64,000 nt of DNA from Phlegmacium glaucopus (taxonomy: Eukaryota; Basidiomycota; Agaricomycetes; Agaricales; Cortinariaceae). The stretch lies in the NCBI GenBank assembly GCA_015039465.1, contig MU130548.1, positions 250,294 to 314,293 on the forward strand, read 5' to 3'. The notes beneath the pieces are model-generated. The model saw only the letters and a program-made list of their open reading frames with translations. It was not told where the DNA came from and made no database searches. Positions 12,644-24,921 of the stretch are shown one piece after another (position 1 is the first letter of the stretch; each line of letters begins with the position of its first letter). The position numbers were made by a program, and so were the translations under genes.

Positions 12644-13966
12644 TCATTCCTTCTTAACATGAGCCTTTCCCCAAACCAACCTCTCAGTTTCCTTCGCTTC
12701 CTTCTCTCCATAAATTAGCTTAATCTTTAGCGCCTTGATCAACGTCATTAAAGGCAGAAACATAGCAACCCGTCTTTGATACGCTTTGTATGCTGGATAC
12801 TTGGAACTTGAGATACCTTCGGTGAAGAGCGTGGAAGAGATAAATAAGGCAGAAAGTGCGAGAGCGGGGAGGAGCTGACGGAGGGCTGGGAGAAGGGTGA
12901 TGTAAAGGTTGTCAAGGAAGGGCCGGTGGAGATCTGGGTTCATGACGGACATCATGATCATGCGAAGGGGTGGAAGTTGGTACCACCGGAGAAGATTGCG
13001 AGGAGATGGGGAGAGGAGAGGCATGAGAGTGATTATCCACTGCAAAAGCTAAATGTCAGTCAGTTTAAATGAAGTTAGGAGATTACTTACCCAGAAAGTC
13101 TGCTCGCACGCGCAATTTGGATGCCTCGAATAACGCCAAAGTCCACGAGTTACGAATCCTCGGTGGGCATCTTCCTTCGTCCACGCAAGGCGCGCACCCG
13201 GCCACTGGCGACTCGGATTATATTCATCGACAGTCGAATCTCCTTTCTCTTTTGCCAAAACATCATGTTTATACGCATGGAAAGCATACTGCTGGTTGTC
13301 TGCTGTGAATTCGAAAAGTAGAACAACCAGAGCGAGTGCTGCAAGCGTATAATCAGAAGTTGCGAGAGGTGTATGAGGTTGAAGGACGGATGCAGAATAG
13401 GTAGGCAGACCAAGGAGGAGGAGGAGAGCATTTTGAGTGGCTGCGATGAAAGTAAGGTTTGTGATTTGGAATAACCAAGCAGGGATTTGTTTGCGGAGAA
13501 CGGCCCATCGGTAGTCTTCATCATGTCTGGAGAAAATAATGGGTATAGGGGTGCATTATTAGATATTGAATGACTGACAAACTGAAGAGACCACGACGGT
13601 AGGTATTGTAGCTCAACCTAAACAGACTGTCAGATAAAGGAAATAAGGAAACGTGTGAGAAAGCACTAGCCTGCACATCCAGGTCAAGATGAGGCCAAAC
13701 ATCAAAAGCGCTCTCGGACTATAGTCTTTTACAGTAACCCATCCAAGGTCCTTGGGAGTGTACGGGACAAAGAGGTATTTTTGAGTGTTGGGCCAAAGGG
13801 GTAGCAGGGCATAGTAAGCTGTGTATATAGTGGGCAGGAAAGTCCAGAGACGATCCACCTGTGATACATTTGAAGTTACGATGGACACCAGCCAAGTGAC
13901 AACGGTTAGCAGGAAACAGAACTGCACAGGCCAATCAAGGTATGGTGGTACAGAGAAGACAGTCAT
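12644..13966 (-). CDS. DUF1295 / steroid-reductase-like multi-pass membrane protein
   Basis: Integral membrane protein of the DUF1295 family, related to 3-oxo-5-alpha-steroid 4-dehydrogenases and ICMT-type methyltransferases. Several hydrophobic spans are visible, e.g. WPVQFCFLLTVVTWLVSIVT and AALALVVLLFEFTADNQQ. The family signature RGLWRYSRHPNFACEQ lies near 13100, and the C-terminus has KYPAYKAYQRRVAMFLP, also usual in the family. The start could be 13966 (MTVFSVPPYLDWPVQ) or 13996 (MDIGRLVSTTMTV). About five introns. The substrate is unknown; a lipid or sterol reductase role is only a family guess. Confidence 0.8.
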
Positions 13967-14138
13967 TGTGGTGCTGACTAATCGCCCTATATCCAATATT
14001 CTAGTAGTAAGTGTAATAAATACAAGTTGCGAGAAAGGGTGAGTTCAGATTTAATATACATAGAAAGGAAGGAATAATGATACATATAGAGCATGCATGG
14101 AAGATTCACATGACGCTCAGTGAATGTAATAGGAGAAT

Positions 14139-15132
14139 TAGACAATGACACAGCCAGCACAACAGCTGCCAGCAGGAACTTCATCTCCGTTCTTATCACC
14201 GTACACTCCAGTAGCGCCTGGAAGCGCCGGTCGACCAGTTTGCTGCTCCTAAATAGTTCGTCAGAAAGTAAAACAATCTTCACGAACATGGTAACAAACC
14301 CTGTTATACCTCCTGATTTCCCGAACGAGGGTTCCGAAAGCCTCATCTACATTGACCCCGACTTTGGCTGACGTTTCAATAAACTGGCAACCAAAATGTT
14401 TGGCAAGGTCTCGTCCCTCTGGGAGGTGGTCATTAGCCTGGAGAGGTTGAGAAAGCTCGAAGCATACCATTTATGCCAACCTGCCGTTCGTATTCCAAGT
14501 CACACTTGTTCGCAACGATAATAACAGGGACACTATCTTGATCCTTCACTCGCAAGATTTGTTGATAGAAGGTGTTGATTTCCTCGAAGGAATCGCGAGA
14601 AGTAATAGAATATACCAGCAGGAAACCCTCCCCAGACCGCATGTATTGCTCTCGCATGGCACTATGAATTTGAAGGGAGTAAGTTTCCTTCATAAGATAG
14701 AAACGGAAACGGGTGTCTGCATTTAATGGCAGTAGGAAAAGACGTACTAATATTCTTCTTGGCCTGCAGTGTCGAGGATGTCGAGAAGGGCCACTTCCCC
14801 GTCAATGACATATTGTTTGCTGTATGAATCTTCAAGCGACCATGGTTATGGCTTTGGGTACAGTTCTAGTGTGATTTCACTTACCCTCGATAGTAGGGTC
14901 ATAGTCGATAATGAAATGGCCCTGAATGAATTGGAGAGTGAGAGCCGATTTCCCAACACCTGCAGTGCGCAAAATCGTTCAATAACAATTAAAAGAAACC
15001 ATGGGAAATTATTATACGAACCTCCTCCACCGACTACGACAAGCTTATACTGTCGTAAGAACTGAGCCTATGCAAAGAGTCAACTCTATTAAAAAATGAA
15101 GACATGATAAGCAGACATACCTTGGAAGCCAT
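14139..15132 (-). CDS. Ras-family small GTPase, divergent paralogue
   Basis: Small GTPase of the Ras subfamily, predicted to sit at the plasma membrane through farnesylation of the C-terminal CVIV box, with adjacent cysteines (SCCAGCVIV) for palmitoylation. Start MASK at 15132, then [46 protein letters not shown] and ETSAK. The effector loop is [10 protein letters not shown] followed by DSYSKQ, whereas the second Ras gene here (50543-51578) has the classical [16 protein letters not shown]. The first intron positions are shared with that gene, so the pair arose by DNA-level duplication. No break is seen. It may signal to other effectors than the canonical Ras. Confidence 0.9.
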
Positions 15133-15700
15133 TGATATACGAGGAGGGTGGTGAAGGGTAGGAAGAAAAAAGGTGACAGCGCGCGAAAGGATCTGAAGGA
15201 GTGTCAAGAGAGAGAGGGTCCTTAAGGCGACAGACTAAATTCTACTAAATTACATACACAAGCTGCCGTTATTACTCCTGTTCCGGCGATCTCTGTCAAC
15301 GCAACGGCGCCGTTCCAACCCGTCCCCGTCAAAATTCATCAGAATCACCATCATGGAACCGCATATTTCTGCTATTTTATATAGGTTACTACTAGGTTAC
15401 TCTGGTCTCACTGACAAGGTACATTCGCCAGGTGCTTCCCATATGATGCCAGAACGAACTCGACAATGTCGACATGCCTCGTGTAACAATTTGATATCCG
15501 GCGGAACTCTTTGATTGTTGCCCAGAAGTTGGTTGCACTCACTTCACAAAAGTATCAAAAGATGGACAGTAACTACTTGATCTATCTCAGAATGCTCAAG
15601 ACCTGTGACTCCACTGAGCGCCACTGATATTGATATCTAAATTTGAGAGCCATGCAATAATGATCGCTGACTAATCACCCCATTCTTTCTCATTGCCATC
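15133..15700. promoter_or_regulatory. Divergent promoter region, RAS paralogue / SDE2
   Basis: 568 bp between divergent start codons. A purine-rich stretch (aagagagagagggtcc) is near 15215. No defined operator recognised; no ORF of note. Confidence 0.4.
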
Positions 15701-16532
15701 ATGAGCAGCAGTGTTTTGATTCAGGCTTTTGCGCCTTTCCCGACTCTCTCAATCTTTGTTCCCGATTCAACCGAGATATCAGGATTATTTCCTTTAATTA
15801 ATGACAAATACCCTTCGTTTCCTCTCTCTCTTGCCTCTTCGCTGGTTTTCTCAACACATTCTGGTCATGTTCCTCCTCCACAATCACTCATCTCCGACCT
15901 CAAGGCCACCTCTACCAATATAGTCTCTCTCAGGCTATCACCCCGTCTCCTTGGTGGTAAAGGAGGATTTGGAAGTCAACTTAGGGCTGCTGGCGGTCGC
16001 ATGAGCAGCCAGAAAACGAACAACAATGACTCATGCCGTGATCTCACTGGTCGTAGGCTCAGTACTATCAAAGAAGCGAAGAAGTACGTCCTTTCCCTTT
16101 GCCACTATCGCCAATTCTTAACGCCATTATAGACTATCAGAATATATTCAACATGAGCCAGACCGCCTCGCAGCTAAAGCAGAGGCTCAGAAAGCCAAGC
16201 TAGAAGCCCTTGAACGCAAGCTTGGCATCGAACCTTCTTCATCCTCAACAACACCCTCAGACCCCAACTCACCACCCGATGTCCTCGCTGGAAAGAAACA
16301 CCGTTTTGACGATACCGAATATCTAGAACAGAGTCGGGATCTTAAAGATGGTGTAAAAAATGCTGTTGCCGCTGCGCTGTTGAAGAAGAAGAAAAAGAAA
16401 GTTAAACTTTCGCATCCGAATGATTCTTCCAGTACCGACGCGATGGACAGTAAGGGCAAACTTCCTGTGCAACTAGTGACTGTTCCGGTGGTACCTGCCA
16501 CGGCAATCGCTCTGGATGCTGTTGGTGCATAA
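15701..16532 (+). CDS. SDE2: Sde2, ubiquitin-fold splicing and genome-stability factor
   Basis: Sde2 is made as a precursor with an N-terminal ubiquitin-like fold that deubiquitinases cut after a GG pair; the released C-terminal part, starting with Lys, joins the spliceosome and helps excise selected introns. Here residues 1-86 form the ubiquitin-like part, ending in LLGG, then KGGFGSQLRAAGGRMSSQK, the family hallmark. One intron follows AKK near 16083 (donor gtacgt, acceptor attatag). The second exon holds LSEYIQHEPDR and a basic stretch LLKKKKKKVKLS. Total about 260 residues. Divergent from the Ras gene. Confidence 0.93.
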
Positions 16533-17841
16533 TTGGTTGGAATCGATCGTATAGATGAGGGGTTATAGTCATTGGGTAAAAAGGCCGCTCCTACCTATAT
16601 ATCCTGAGAGGGTATTGATGGGTCAGAGAGGTGATCAACGGGTCGGTGTTGTTGAAGTTCGGAGTCAGGTTCCAAGACGAACCCAATTCTTTTGTACATT
16701 GTTAATGTAGTGTTATATACAGGCCTTGGCTTGCTTATACTAAGTTATAGAGGGAGTCTCGCTGTGACCGAGTAAATTGAGCGTATTACGTAACTGCCTT
16801 GCCTACTTTCTAAGACTTTCTTCATAGATAAATTTCCAAGTAGCATCGTTGTTACTCGCCGCCCGCCGAGTTCAAATTCAAGTCGGAAAATCCAGATCAC
16901 CTTTCCGTACCCAAACGCCGACATGTGCTCGACCCCTACCCATAATGAGCTCATTATGGCACATTTTCCTGCTGGAACATTCTGAACCGAATCCTATCAC
17001 TGCCGTCCGACGCTTCGGATCCGAAACCCTCTAACCCAAGTGATCCATCCTCCCTCCCGGAAACCACCTGCAAAGTGCGCTACATACATTCCTTGTTTGG
17101 ATGCTATTTCTTTCTATGTGTGGTGGATCTAAGATAAAATCCTCATGAAAGTCATCATATCACACATTTGCATAACCATTCTGGATCCTGGGACACTCGT
17201 GGGCGTCGCATGACGTCAGCGATCCTAAAATAAACCTTGTGGAGAATGATGCGGTGGGTATTTCGTATCTCCTTTGATGTAATAAGATCAGGTGGATTCA
17301 GAAAGGTGAGGAAATGGCCACGGCCAATTTATTGTTATTCCTATCGAGCAGCACTTGAAAAGTGGCTGGTATCCATGAAAAACAATTACCACAGGGTCTC
17401 TTGCCATTATGTAAACCCCTTTTCCCATCGAACGAAGAGCAACAGAATGACTTTTACGAGATAGAAATTGACGCCGAGTCAAGCGAACCTTTTGGGGTGA
17501 CAAAACTAAATACCCTAATAATATATAACCTCGAATGCGCGAGGCTCACTTGGAGTCAATTTGATTTGAGAAATTTTAATGCTTTCTCTCAGCTTGACTT
17601 AAACATATAACAAGAAAACTAAAGCAGAGTCACTCGCTCGGGCATTGCGATGTAATATCACGATAAATAAGGATATTGAAACTGGGGGACATTGCAGACA
17701 AAGCCCTAAGATGGTGTACTAATAAAGTATGTATAACAGATAGAGCAATATGTACAAGTCCTGGTGTACTCTAAGAAGCGTTGATATCCAGCAGGGGTTC
17801 TGATTTGCTGTCAATTTCAGTATTAGGATCCAGAGTAGTAG
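16533..17841. repeat. 3' flank of array copy 1, duplicated segment
   Basis: No gene recognised. From about 16826 to 17600 the sequence matches 20276-21060 with scattered differences and small gaps (for example atcgttgttactcgcc, aaaatccagatcacctttcc, cataatgagc). It is therefore part of the unit duplicated together with the membrane-protein gene. A 17-bp word (16734-16750) recurs at 24760-24776. Confidence 0.7.
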
Positions 17842-19444
17842 TTAGATCCTTAAGGGCGCCGGGGAAGACGGTGATTGCATCACGGGTTGATACACAGCTC
17901 CTGAAAATCTTTTAACATTTGCAACGTGGCCCTCAGTGCCGGAGAAATCCTGAAGACCATAAGTTTCCGCAGTGTCAAAACCAGTTGGGTCAAGACCAGG
18001 AGGATGTTGAACGCAATGTCCTTCACATCGGTTTGCTACAAGAGGGGGGAGAAAGGTCAGAATGATAATTAAAGATACAACTGTAAACGAAATAAACAGA
18101 CCAGTTGGGTTGTTTCGCTTCACAATAGCCGTCGCTATCAACATGAAAACTGCCCATCCCGTCCAGAACATACTGAGTGTCGCAACTAAAACAGATATAA
18201 CCAACTGGCCGAGACTTTTCCGTTGCTGAAATTGACAAGGATAAACCACTTGAATAGTGGCTGATCCCGAAACCGTCACAGGTAGAACTTGCTGGAGCAA
18301 AGGAATGGGTGCAATCCATTCCATATACAAAGTGGAGTTACTAAATGGCACGCCATTGGCTTGTGTTACAGGAAATGTAGGGGATATTGTGCCATTCAGG
18401 GCTGCAGGGTTGAGGATAAAATTGTTTGAACTTGGATTAATTCGGATGGATGCATAGACAGTTTGGAGGAGATTGTAAATGGCTAATTCAGTGTCATTGT
18501 CAAAAACCCAAGGGTTCCAAGTAGGATCGATTGGATAACGGCTGTCGTAGTAGTAAATGGTCGAGTTGGGTAGTACAGTCGCTGCAGCAATGATATTGAA
18601 TTGAGGAGGATTGATAGCGCATGATGCATTGAGACCTAAGGACATTGGGCAATAATTGAAATTAGCTTGAACTGAAAGGGACATCACTGATGAATGATTC
18701 GAGAATAAAAGGGCGTTGTAAGTCCGGGTCCCTACATCTTGTGACGCGGTCTTTAATCTAGAAATCACATTCATAATAAGTATCATTAATGTGAGAAAAA
18801 GATAGGAAACAAACAGGTTATCGAGGATTGATCCTCGTACATCTTCGGTACCATCACTTAACCGTCGCGTCAAACCTAGCAGCGGTGAATATCGCCCTGG
18901 AAGTAAGGCCACCGAGAAAGATGTTCTAGAGGTCACGTTGAATGAGTTCACATCGATGCAGGCAGATATGACTGTGAAGTCTATGCTCCAGGATAATAGG
19001 CTTCCATCAAGATAGACGGAAACCACATCGCAAAAGGTTAACGGGGCGCCACTGTACGATATCCCGGATTCCCCTGCATTGGGCCGTATGATAGAGTCGA
19101 TGGTCCATTGGAAGAACGAGTAGTTGGTTGTTAACGGATCTCCTACATTAAACACATGGCTCTCGCAGAGTGTTCCCGGTTCTGGTTCACGAAAGGGCAT
19201 AAATCCATCAAACCAATGTGTTTGTGTTGCGTTGAAGTCACTTTGAAAGACTGTAATGGTCTCGTAACCAGTCAAAGCAGCTGTGGAAATAAATGAGTCA
19301 TTGATTGCAAGTGAGGAGTTGAGAAGGGGTGTGGTTACTGTTGACTACGCCGAGGATAGCGATGACAAGGACTGCACCAGCGAGAGAAATTGGCGTAAAC
19401 CAGCGCCAGTTGAATGAGCGAGAGATAGGATATTCTAGAGACAT
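17842..19444 (-). CDS. Agaric-type membrane protein, array copy 1
   Basis: Unnamed membrane protein, one of three copies in the window. The start at 19444 (MSLEYPISRSFNWRWFTP) is chosen because all copies share this Met, while the upstream sequence diverges. The first exon holds one membrane span (ISLAGAVLVIAILGVV). An intron with acceptor ccacag joins ALTGYETITVFQSDFN. A lumenal or extracellular part with many N-x-S/T sites (FNATQTHW, NYSFF, NASC, NSTIYYY) follows, then spans LFLTLMILIMNVISR and LVISVLVATLSMFWTGWAVFMLIATAIV. The second intron after NNPTG has no stop and can be read through. Near 17855 a two-base length difference against copy 3 changes frame and ends the protein early, removing the acidic tail. 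Function unknown. Confidence 0.72.
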
Positions 19445-20275
19445 AATAGCGAAGTCGACAGTATTCATTCGACCTATCACAGGTATTTTATACATGACAA
19501 TGTCACTGTCTACCCGCAGGTAACCTGTACGATCGAAGCCACAGTGTGCCTGGTTCCGGTTCCGGTAATGGCGACTTTAATAATCATGTTTTTACCATGA
19601 AGGATGTGCGTTAAGACAATATATAATAAGAAAGCAAGAATGACAGATAAATTGCCGCCGATCTGTCTATAAAGTGAAGCGAGGTACAGGTCAGGTGAGG
19701 ACAAGAAGTGCATCACGTGCACATTCTTCATCCTTGCTGGCTCGATAAATCCTGCGTCGAGCTGCGTTACTCTGTTCGTTTTCACCCACCCTCCTCTCCA
19801 ATGGCTTCGGCATGTCATCAGCAATAGTGCCTTTTCTGACCTGAAAATACCCAGCAACGTCAAATGTCTTCTGTCCCTTATTCTGAGGCGTGGCCCACTG
19901 GTACCCGCCCACGCATCTTGTATCAAGGACCCTTTTTCGTTGTCGGAGTCTTTCCGGGTCTGGAACACACTTCGTGTGTTTTTACCCAATTAGCTTGTGC
20001 AACTGCTTATGCAGCATCGCCGTAAAGTTAAGCAATCATCCACTTTTATTCAATCCTAGCACTTTAAGTTGTCACGCAAGGACTTAAACCAGTCTCGTTT
20101 CCATCCGTTGTGCTATGAACTCTACCCTGCGCCGACGGACCGTCGGAGAATCGAAATTCTGCGCAGGATTCAACACCATCTGGTGCATTCCGCGTACGTT
20201 TACTACGGTCGTGAGAACAAGCTTGGAAAGCTTGCCTCTGCCGGGAGCCTACTTTCTTCACATGAACTCATTGGA
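19445..20275. other. 5' flank of copy 1, with unassigned coding-like pieces
   Basis: The part next to the gene (to about 19630) resembles the 5' flanks of copies 2 and 3. Beyond it a minus-strand reading (19691-19912, including VRKGTIADDMPKPLERR and RRRIYRASKDEECARDA) and a plus-strand reading (20069-20278, including RRRIEILRRIQHHLVHSAY) look protein-like. I could not assign either. They may be gene fragments like those at 23395-25231, or chance. Confidence 0.3.
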
Positions 20276-21218
20276 TGAATTCCCAAGTAACATCGTTGTT
20301 ACTCGCCACTCTTCAGATTCAAGCCGGAAAATCCAGATCACCTTTCCGGGCCCAATCGCCGACATGCGCTCAACCCTATCCATAATGAGCGCATTTTCCT
20401 GCTGGGGCATTCTATCACTGCCATCCGACGCCTGAAACGTTCGATCCCAAGTGATCTATCCTCCCCGAAATCACCTATAAAGTGAGCTACATTCCCCGCT
20501 TGGATGCCTTTTTTTTCTATTTGTGGTGGATCTACATCAGTCTGAATGGTAGATAAAATCCTCATGAAAGTCACATCACACCTTTGCATAACCGTTCTGG
20601 GTCCTTCCACCGTCTACGGGACGCTTGTGGGCGTCGCATGTCGTCAGCGATCCTAAAAGACCTTGTGGAGAATCACGCGGCGTGTATTTCTTGTGATGCA
20701 AGAGAATCAGGCGAGGAAATAGTGCTTATATTTGGGGATGGCCAATTTATTTTTATTCCTGTCGAGCAACACTTGAAAATTGTTTCCCAAGGCTTGAAGA
20801 TGGTAGCGGAAAAATAGTTACCACTGAGTCTCTTGCCATTGAACCCTCTTTCCCGAGCGAGATGGAAATTAACGTTGGGTCAAGCGAACCTTTGGGGGTG
20901 ACAAAAGTGTGACTTCGGCAGAGGATGCGCTGCGTTATCGTGGAACTAAACACCATATTAATATATAACCTCGAATGCGCGAGGCTCACTCGGAGTCAAC
21001 TTGACTTGAGCAAAATTTATGCTTTCTCTCAGCTTGACTTAGATATACAACAGGAAATCTAAAGAAAGACGTTCAGAGTCACTCGCTCGGAGATAGCAGT
21101 GGAATATCACGATAAATAAGCATATCGAAACTGGGATATCACAGACGAAGGGCTAAGGTAGTGCTAACAAAGTATGCATAGTAACAGATAGAACAATACG
21201 TGCAAGTCCTGGCGTACT
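20276..21218. repeat. 3' flank of array copy 2, duplicated segment
   Basis: Parallel to 16826-17841: the same words occur in the same order, with a deletion near 20390 relative to copy 1 and a different central part (20640-20830). No gene recognised. Confidence 0.65.
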
Positions 21219-22900
21219 CTAAGAATCTGTGGGAGCATTGATGTTCAGCAGGGATTCTGATCTGCTGTCAATTCCAATATCAGGAGAGTAGTACTTAGAT
21301 CCTTCAAGGGTGGGGGACGGAGACGGAAATTGTATCACAGGTTGATATACAGCTCCTGAAAGCCTTTTAACATCCGCAATGTTGCGCTCAGTGCTGGAGA
21401 AATCTTTGGCCTGAAGACCATAAGTGTCAAAACCACTTGGGTCAAGACCAAGAGGATGTTGAAAGCAATGTCCTTCACATCGGTTTGCTACAAGAGAGAA
21501 AGGTTAGAAATGACAATTAAAAATACAACTGTAAACGAATTAACATACCAGTTGGGTTGTTTCGCTTCACAATAGCCGTCGCTATCAACATGAAAACTGC
21601 CCATCCAGTCGAAAACATACTGAGTGTCGCGACTAAAACAGATATAACCAACTGGCCGGTACTTTTCCGTTGCTGAAATTGACAAGGATAAACCACTTGG
21701 ATAGTGGCGGGTCCCGAAACCGTCACAGGTAGAATTTTCTGGAGCCGAGGAATAGGTGCAATCCAGCCAGCATACAAAGTGGAGTTACTAAATGGCACAC
21801 CATTGGCTTGCGTTACGGGAAATGTAGGGGCTATCGTGCCATTCAGGGCTGCAGGGTTGAGGATAAAATTGTTTGAACTTGGATTACCGAGGTCAATTCG
21901 GATGGATGCATAGACAGTCTGGAGGAGGTTGTAAATGGCTAATTCAGTGTCATTATCAAGAACCCAAGGGTTCCAAGTAGGATCGGTAGGAGCCTGGCTG
22001 TCGTAGGAGTAAATGGTCGAGTTTGGTAATACAGTTGCTGCAGCAATGATATTGAATTGAGGAGGATTGATAGCGCATGATGCATTGAGACCTAAGGACA
22101 TTGGGCAATAATTGAAATTAGCTTGAGCTGAAAAGGTCACCGCTGATGAATGATTTGAAAATAAAAAGGCGTTATAAGTCCGGGTTCCGAAATCTTGTGC
22201 CGCGGTCTTTAATCTAGAAATCACATTCATAATAAGTATCATTAATGTGAGAAAAAGATAGAAAACAAACAGGCCATCGAGGATCGCTCCTCGTACATCT
22301 TCGGTACCATCACTTAACCGTCGCGTCAAACCTAGCAATGGTGAATATCGCCCTGGAAGTACGGCTGTTGAGAAAGACGTTCTAGCAGTCACGTTGAATG
22401 AGTTCACATCGACGCAGGCAGATATGACTGTGAAGTCTATGCTCCAGGATAATAGGCTTCCATCAAGATAGACGGAAACCACATCGCAAAAGGTTAACGG
22501 GGCACCACTGTACGATAGGCCGGATTCTCCTGCATTGGGCCGTATGATAGAGTCGATGGTCCATTGGAAGAACGAGTAGTTGGTCGTTAACGGATCTCCT
22601 ACATTGAATACATGGCTCTCGCAGAGTGTTCCCGGCTTTGGCTCATGAAATGGCATAAATCCATCAAACCAATGTGTTTGTGTTGCGTTGAAGTCACTTT
22701 GAAAGACTGTAATGGTCTCATAGCCAGTCAAAACAACTGTGGAAATGAATAAGTCATTGATTGCAGGTGAGGAGTTGAGAAAGGGTGTGGTTACTGTTGA
22801 CTACGCTGAGGATAGCGATGACAAGGACTGCACCAGCGAGAGAAATTGGCGTAAACCAGCGCCAGCTAAATGAGCGAGAGAGAGGATATTGCAGAGACAT
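21219..22900 (-). CDS. Agaric-type membrane protein, array copy 2
   Basis: Same family as the gene at 17842-19444. Start MSLQYPLSRSFSWRWFTP at 22900; the first exon encodes one span. The central exon gives a 404-residue open stretch (21517-22731) identical in protein to that of copy 3. The 3' intron (about 21488-21552) rejoins at ANRCEGHCFQHPLGLDP. The C-terminal tail continues through SGAVYQPVIQFPSPSPTLEG to NINAPTDS at 21219. Tail and first exon differ from copy 3 although the middle does not. Function unknown; topology is one N-terminal span, a glycosylatable domain and two further spans. Confidence 0.75.
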
Positions 22901-23394
22901 AACAGCAAAGTCGACAGGGCTCATTCGACCCTTCACAGGTATTTTATACATGACAAGGTCAGTGCCTGCCCGCAGGTCACCTGTATAGTCGAAGCCTATG
23001 CTTAGGCCCTGTTCCGGTAATGGTGGCTTCAACAATCATATTTCTACTGTGAAGGATGCGCGTTAAGAGCCAACCATACAATATTCAAGGGTCTATGTTT
23101 AGCTTGGCGGAGGAAAAGCCAAGGATGTAGGTTATGAAAATTTCTAAGTATAGGCGTCCACAGGTATCGCTGCCAGCTGCCTATTGGCATCAGCGGAGTA
23201 TCGGTAGTTTACGTAAGTCAGCCTTAGGGACTAAGCTAGACATGAGGTTAGGATCAACAAAAATGTTTATTGGTACATAGCCAAAGCTCTCTCATGTAGA
23301 CAAAGTCCTAAGGTGGCAAGGTTTTAACTTAATTAAAGAAATACCTTTAAGACTTTATAAAAGTTTAAAAACTTTGAGTATAAGTATTGATAGT
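22901..23394. other. 5' flank of copy 2
   Basis: The first roughly 180 bp resemble the other copies' upstream DNA (gtgaaggatgcgcgttaag). The rest, up to the CHD1 fragment, shows no gene. Confidence 0.4.
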
Positions 23395-24490
23395 ATGTAC
23401 TCAAGTATGGGAGGCAAAGACTTCCTTGCCCAATTTGCTGCAGTCAGTGATGTCAAGAACGATATGAGCTGGGAGGAGTGGAAGAACGCCAAAAATATTA
23501 GAGGCTGATGAGGATGAGCGGAGAGTGGAAGAGGAAGTTGCAAGCGAATCTCGTGATCGGAAACGAACATGCTCAAGTGTCGTATGAAGGCATGGACGTT
23601 GATCAGCCCACGCCTGCTACGGCACCGAAGAAACCCAAGGCCCCCGGTCCAACGCGCAAGACAGCAAGCCAAAAGGAGATGGAATTGGAAGAGAGGGATG
23701 TCCGGGCTCTTATAAGGAGTTTGCAGCGGTGGGGTGATATTCGCCAACGATATGACCTTATTGTTCGTTTTATCATCGTTTCTGACTTGCTCCCTTGCAC
23801 TAATCTACATTATAGGTCACGGAGTCTAAACTCCAAGACAAGAACAGGGACATGATGCTCGATGTTGCTGACGACATCATTGACATCTGTGCACAGGCTG
23901 TAAAGGACAGCGAAGAACAGAAACGATTGATAATTGCTTCCGGTGAAACCTTGACTAACGCTCAGAAGAGCAAAGCCGTTCTAGTCACCTGTCGAAGGGT
24001 CAACAACGTCAATGCAGAGATGGTGCTCTCTCGCAATCGTGACCTTCGTATTCTTTACAACATCCTTTCCGAACTTGAAGATCCATACAAGTGGCATATC
24101 CCCATCGAAAACATTCGACCGACCCTCAATTGGTCCGGTCGATGGGGTCCACAGGATGATTCGATGCTCCTTGTAGGAGCCTTCATCTACGGCTTCGGAA
24201 ACTGGGAAGGGATGGCGAAAGACCCCAAGCTGGGACTAGACGGCAAGTTCTTCCTTGAAGAGGGCAAGATAGGTGAAGACGCTGCAAGTCGACCGATACC
24301 CAATGCTATTCATCTTGTCCGCCGTGGTGACTTTGCTGAGCATCCTGCGTGAGCATGATGAGGAATTACGTTCGTACGAGAATTCCCTCTGGAGCAAAGG
24401 GCAGCTAAAGGTTTCGGCCTCCCCTCCCCCGACAGCGATGGCGTCGACTTCACATAGCAGTAGCCTTGAAGCGATGAGCCGAGAGTGAAG
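23395..24490 (+). pseudogene. CHD1: Decayed fragment of chromatin remodeller CHD1 (C-terminal DNA-binding region)
   Basis: Only the C-terminal part of a Chd1 gene is present: a linker (KDFLAQFAAVSDVKNDMSWEE), an acidic stretch, MELEERDVRALIRSLQRWGD, and the SANT-SLIDE region (LVTCRRVNNVNAEMVLSRN, WGPQDDSMLLVGAFIYGFGN, NAIHLVRRGDF). The chromodomains and ATPase are absent. The frame breaks at least three times: a stop after NAKNIRG near 23506, a shift between DRKR and VSYEGMD near 23565, and a shift after RRGDF near 24335, beyond which LLSILREHDEELRSYEN continues in another frame. A spliceable intron (about 23770-23816) is kept, so it is a DNA-level copy, not a retrocopy. Confidence 0.85.
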
Positions 24491-24921
24491 CGATGGAGGG
24501 CCGCTGCTCTGCATGGCATGTCCGAGTTCCTCAGGTATGAACATAGGATGTGATTACCTGAACATTCTTCATTTTCCTTGCCCTCTAATACATCCTTCTT
24601 TTTTCACTGTTGGAATTTAAATTTACAGCAAAAAAATTTGAGAGTAGACCCATTTCCATTTTGCAGTACTTATAATTTTTTGGTCATATTTAAGGCTTGC
24701 AAAAACAGAATTAATTGGATTGGGTCAGGCATTGGAGCTTCCAGTACCACGTCACCATACTTATACTAAGTTATAGTTCCATGTGACGCACGCCAGCACC
24801 AAGCCAGCACTGTCCAGCATAGTTTCGTCACCCTATCACATTGTCATACGGTCAAGTATGGAACCACATAGCCCGCTGCAATCTTTGCAATCAGAGAATT
24901 TCTATACTGACCTGCGTCAGA
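24491..24921. other. Unassigned DNA between two gene fragments
   Basis: AT-rich spacer; holds the second copy of the 17-bp word cttatactaagttatag (24760-24776). No gene recognised. Confidence 0.35.
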
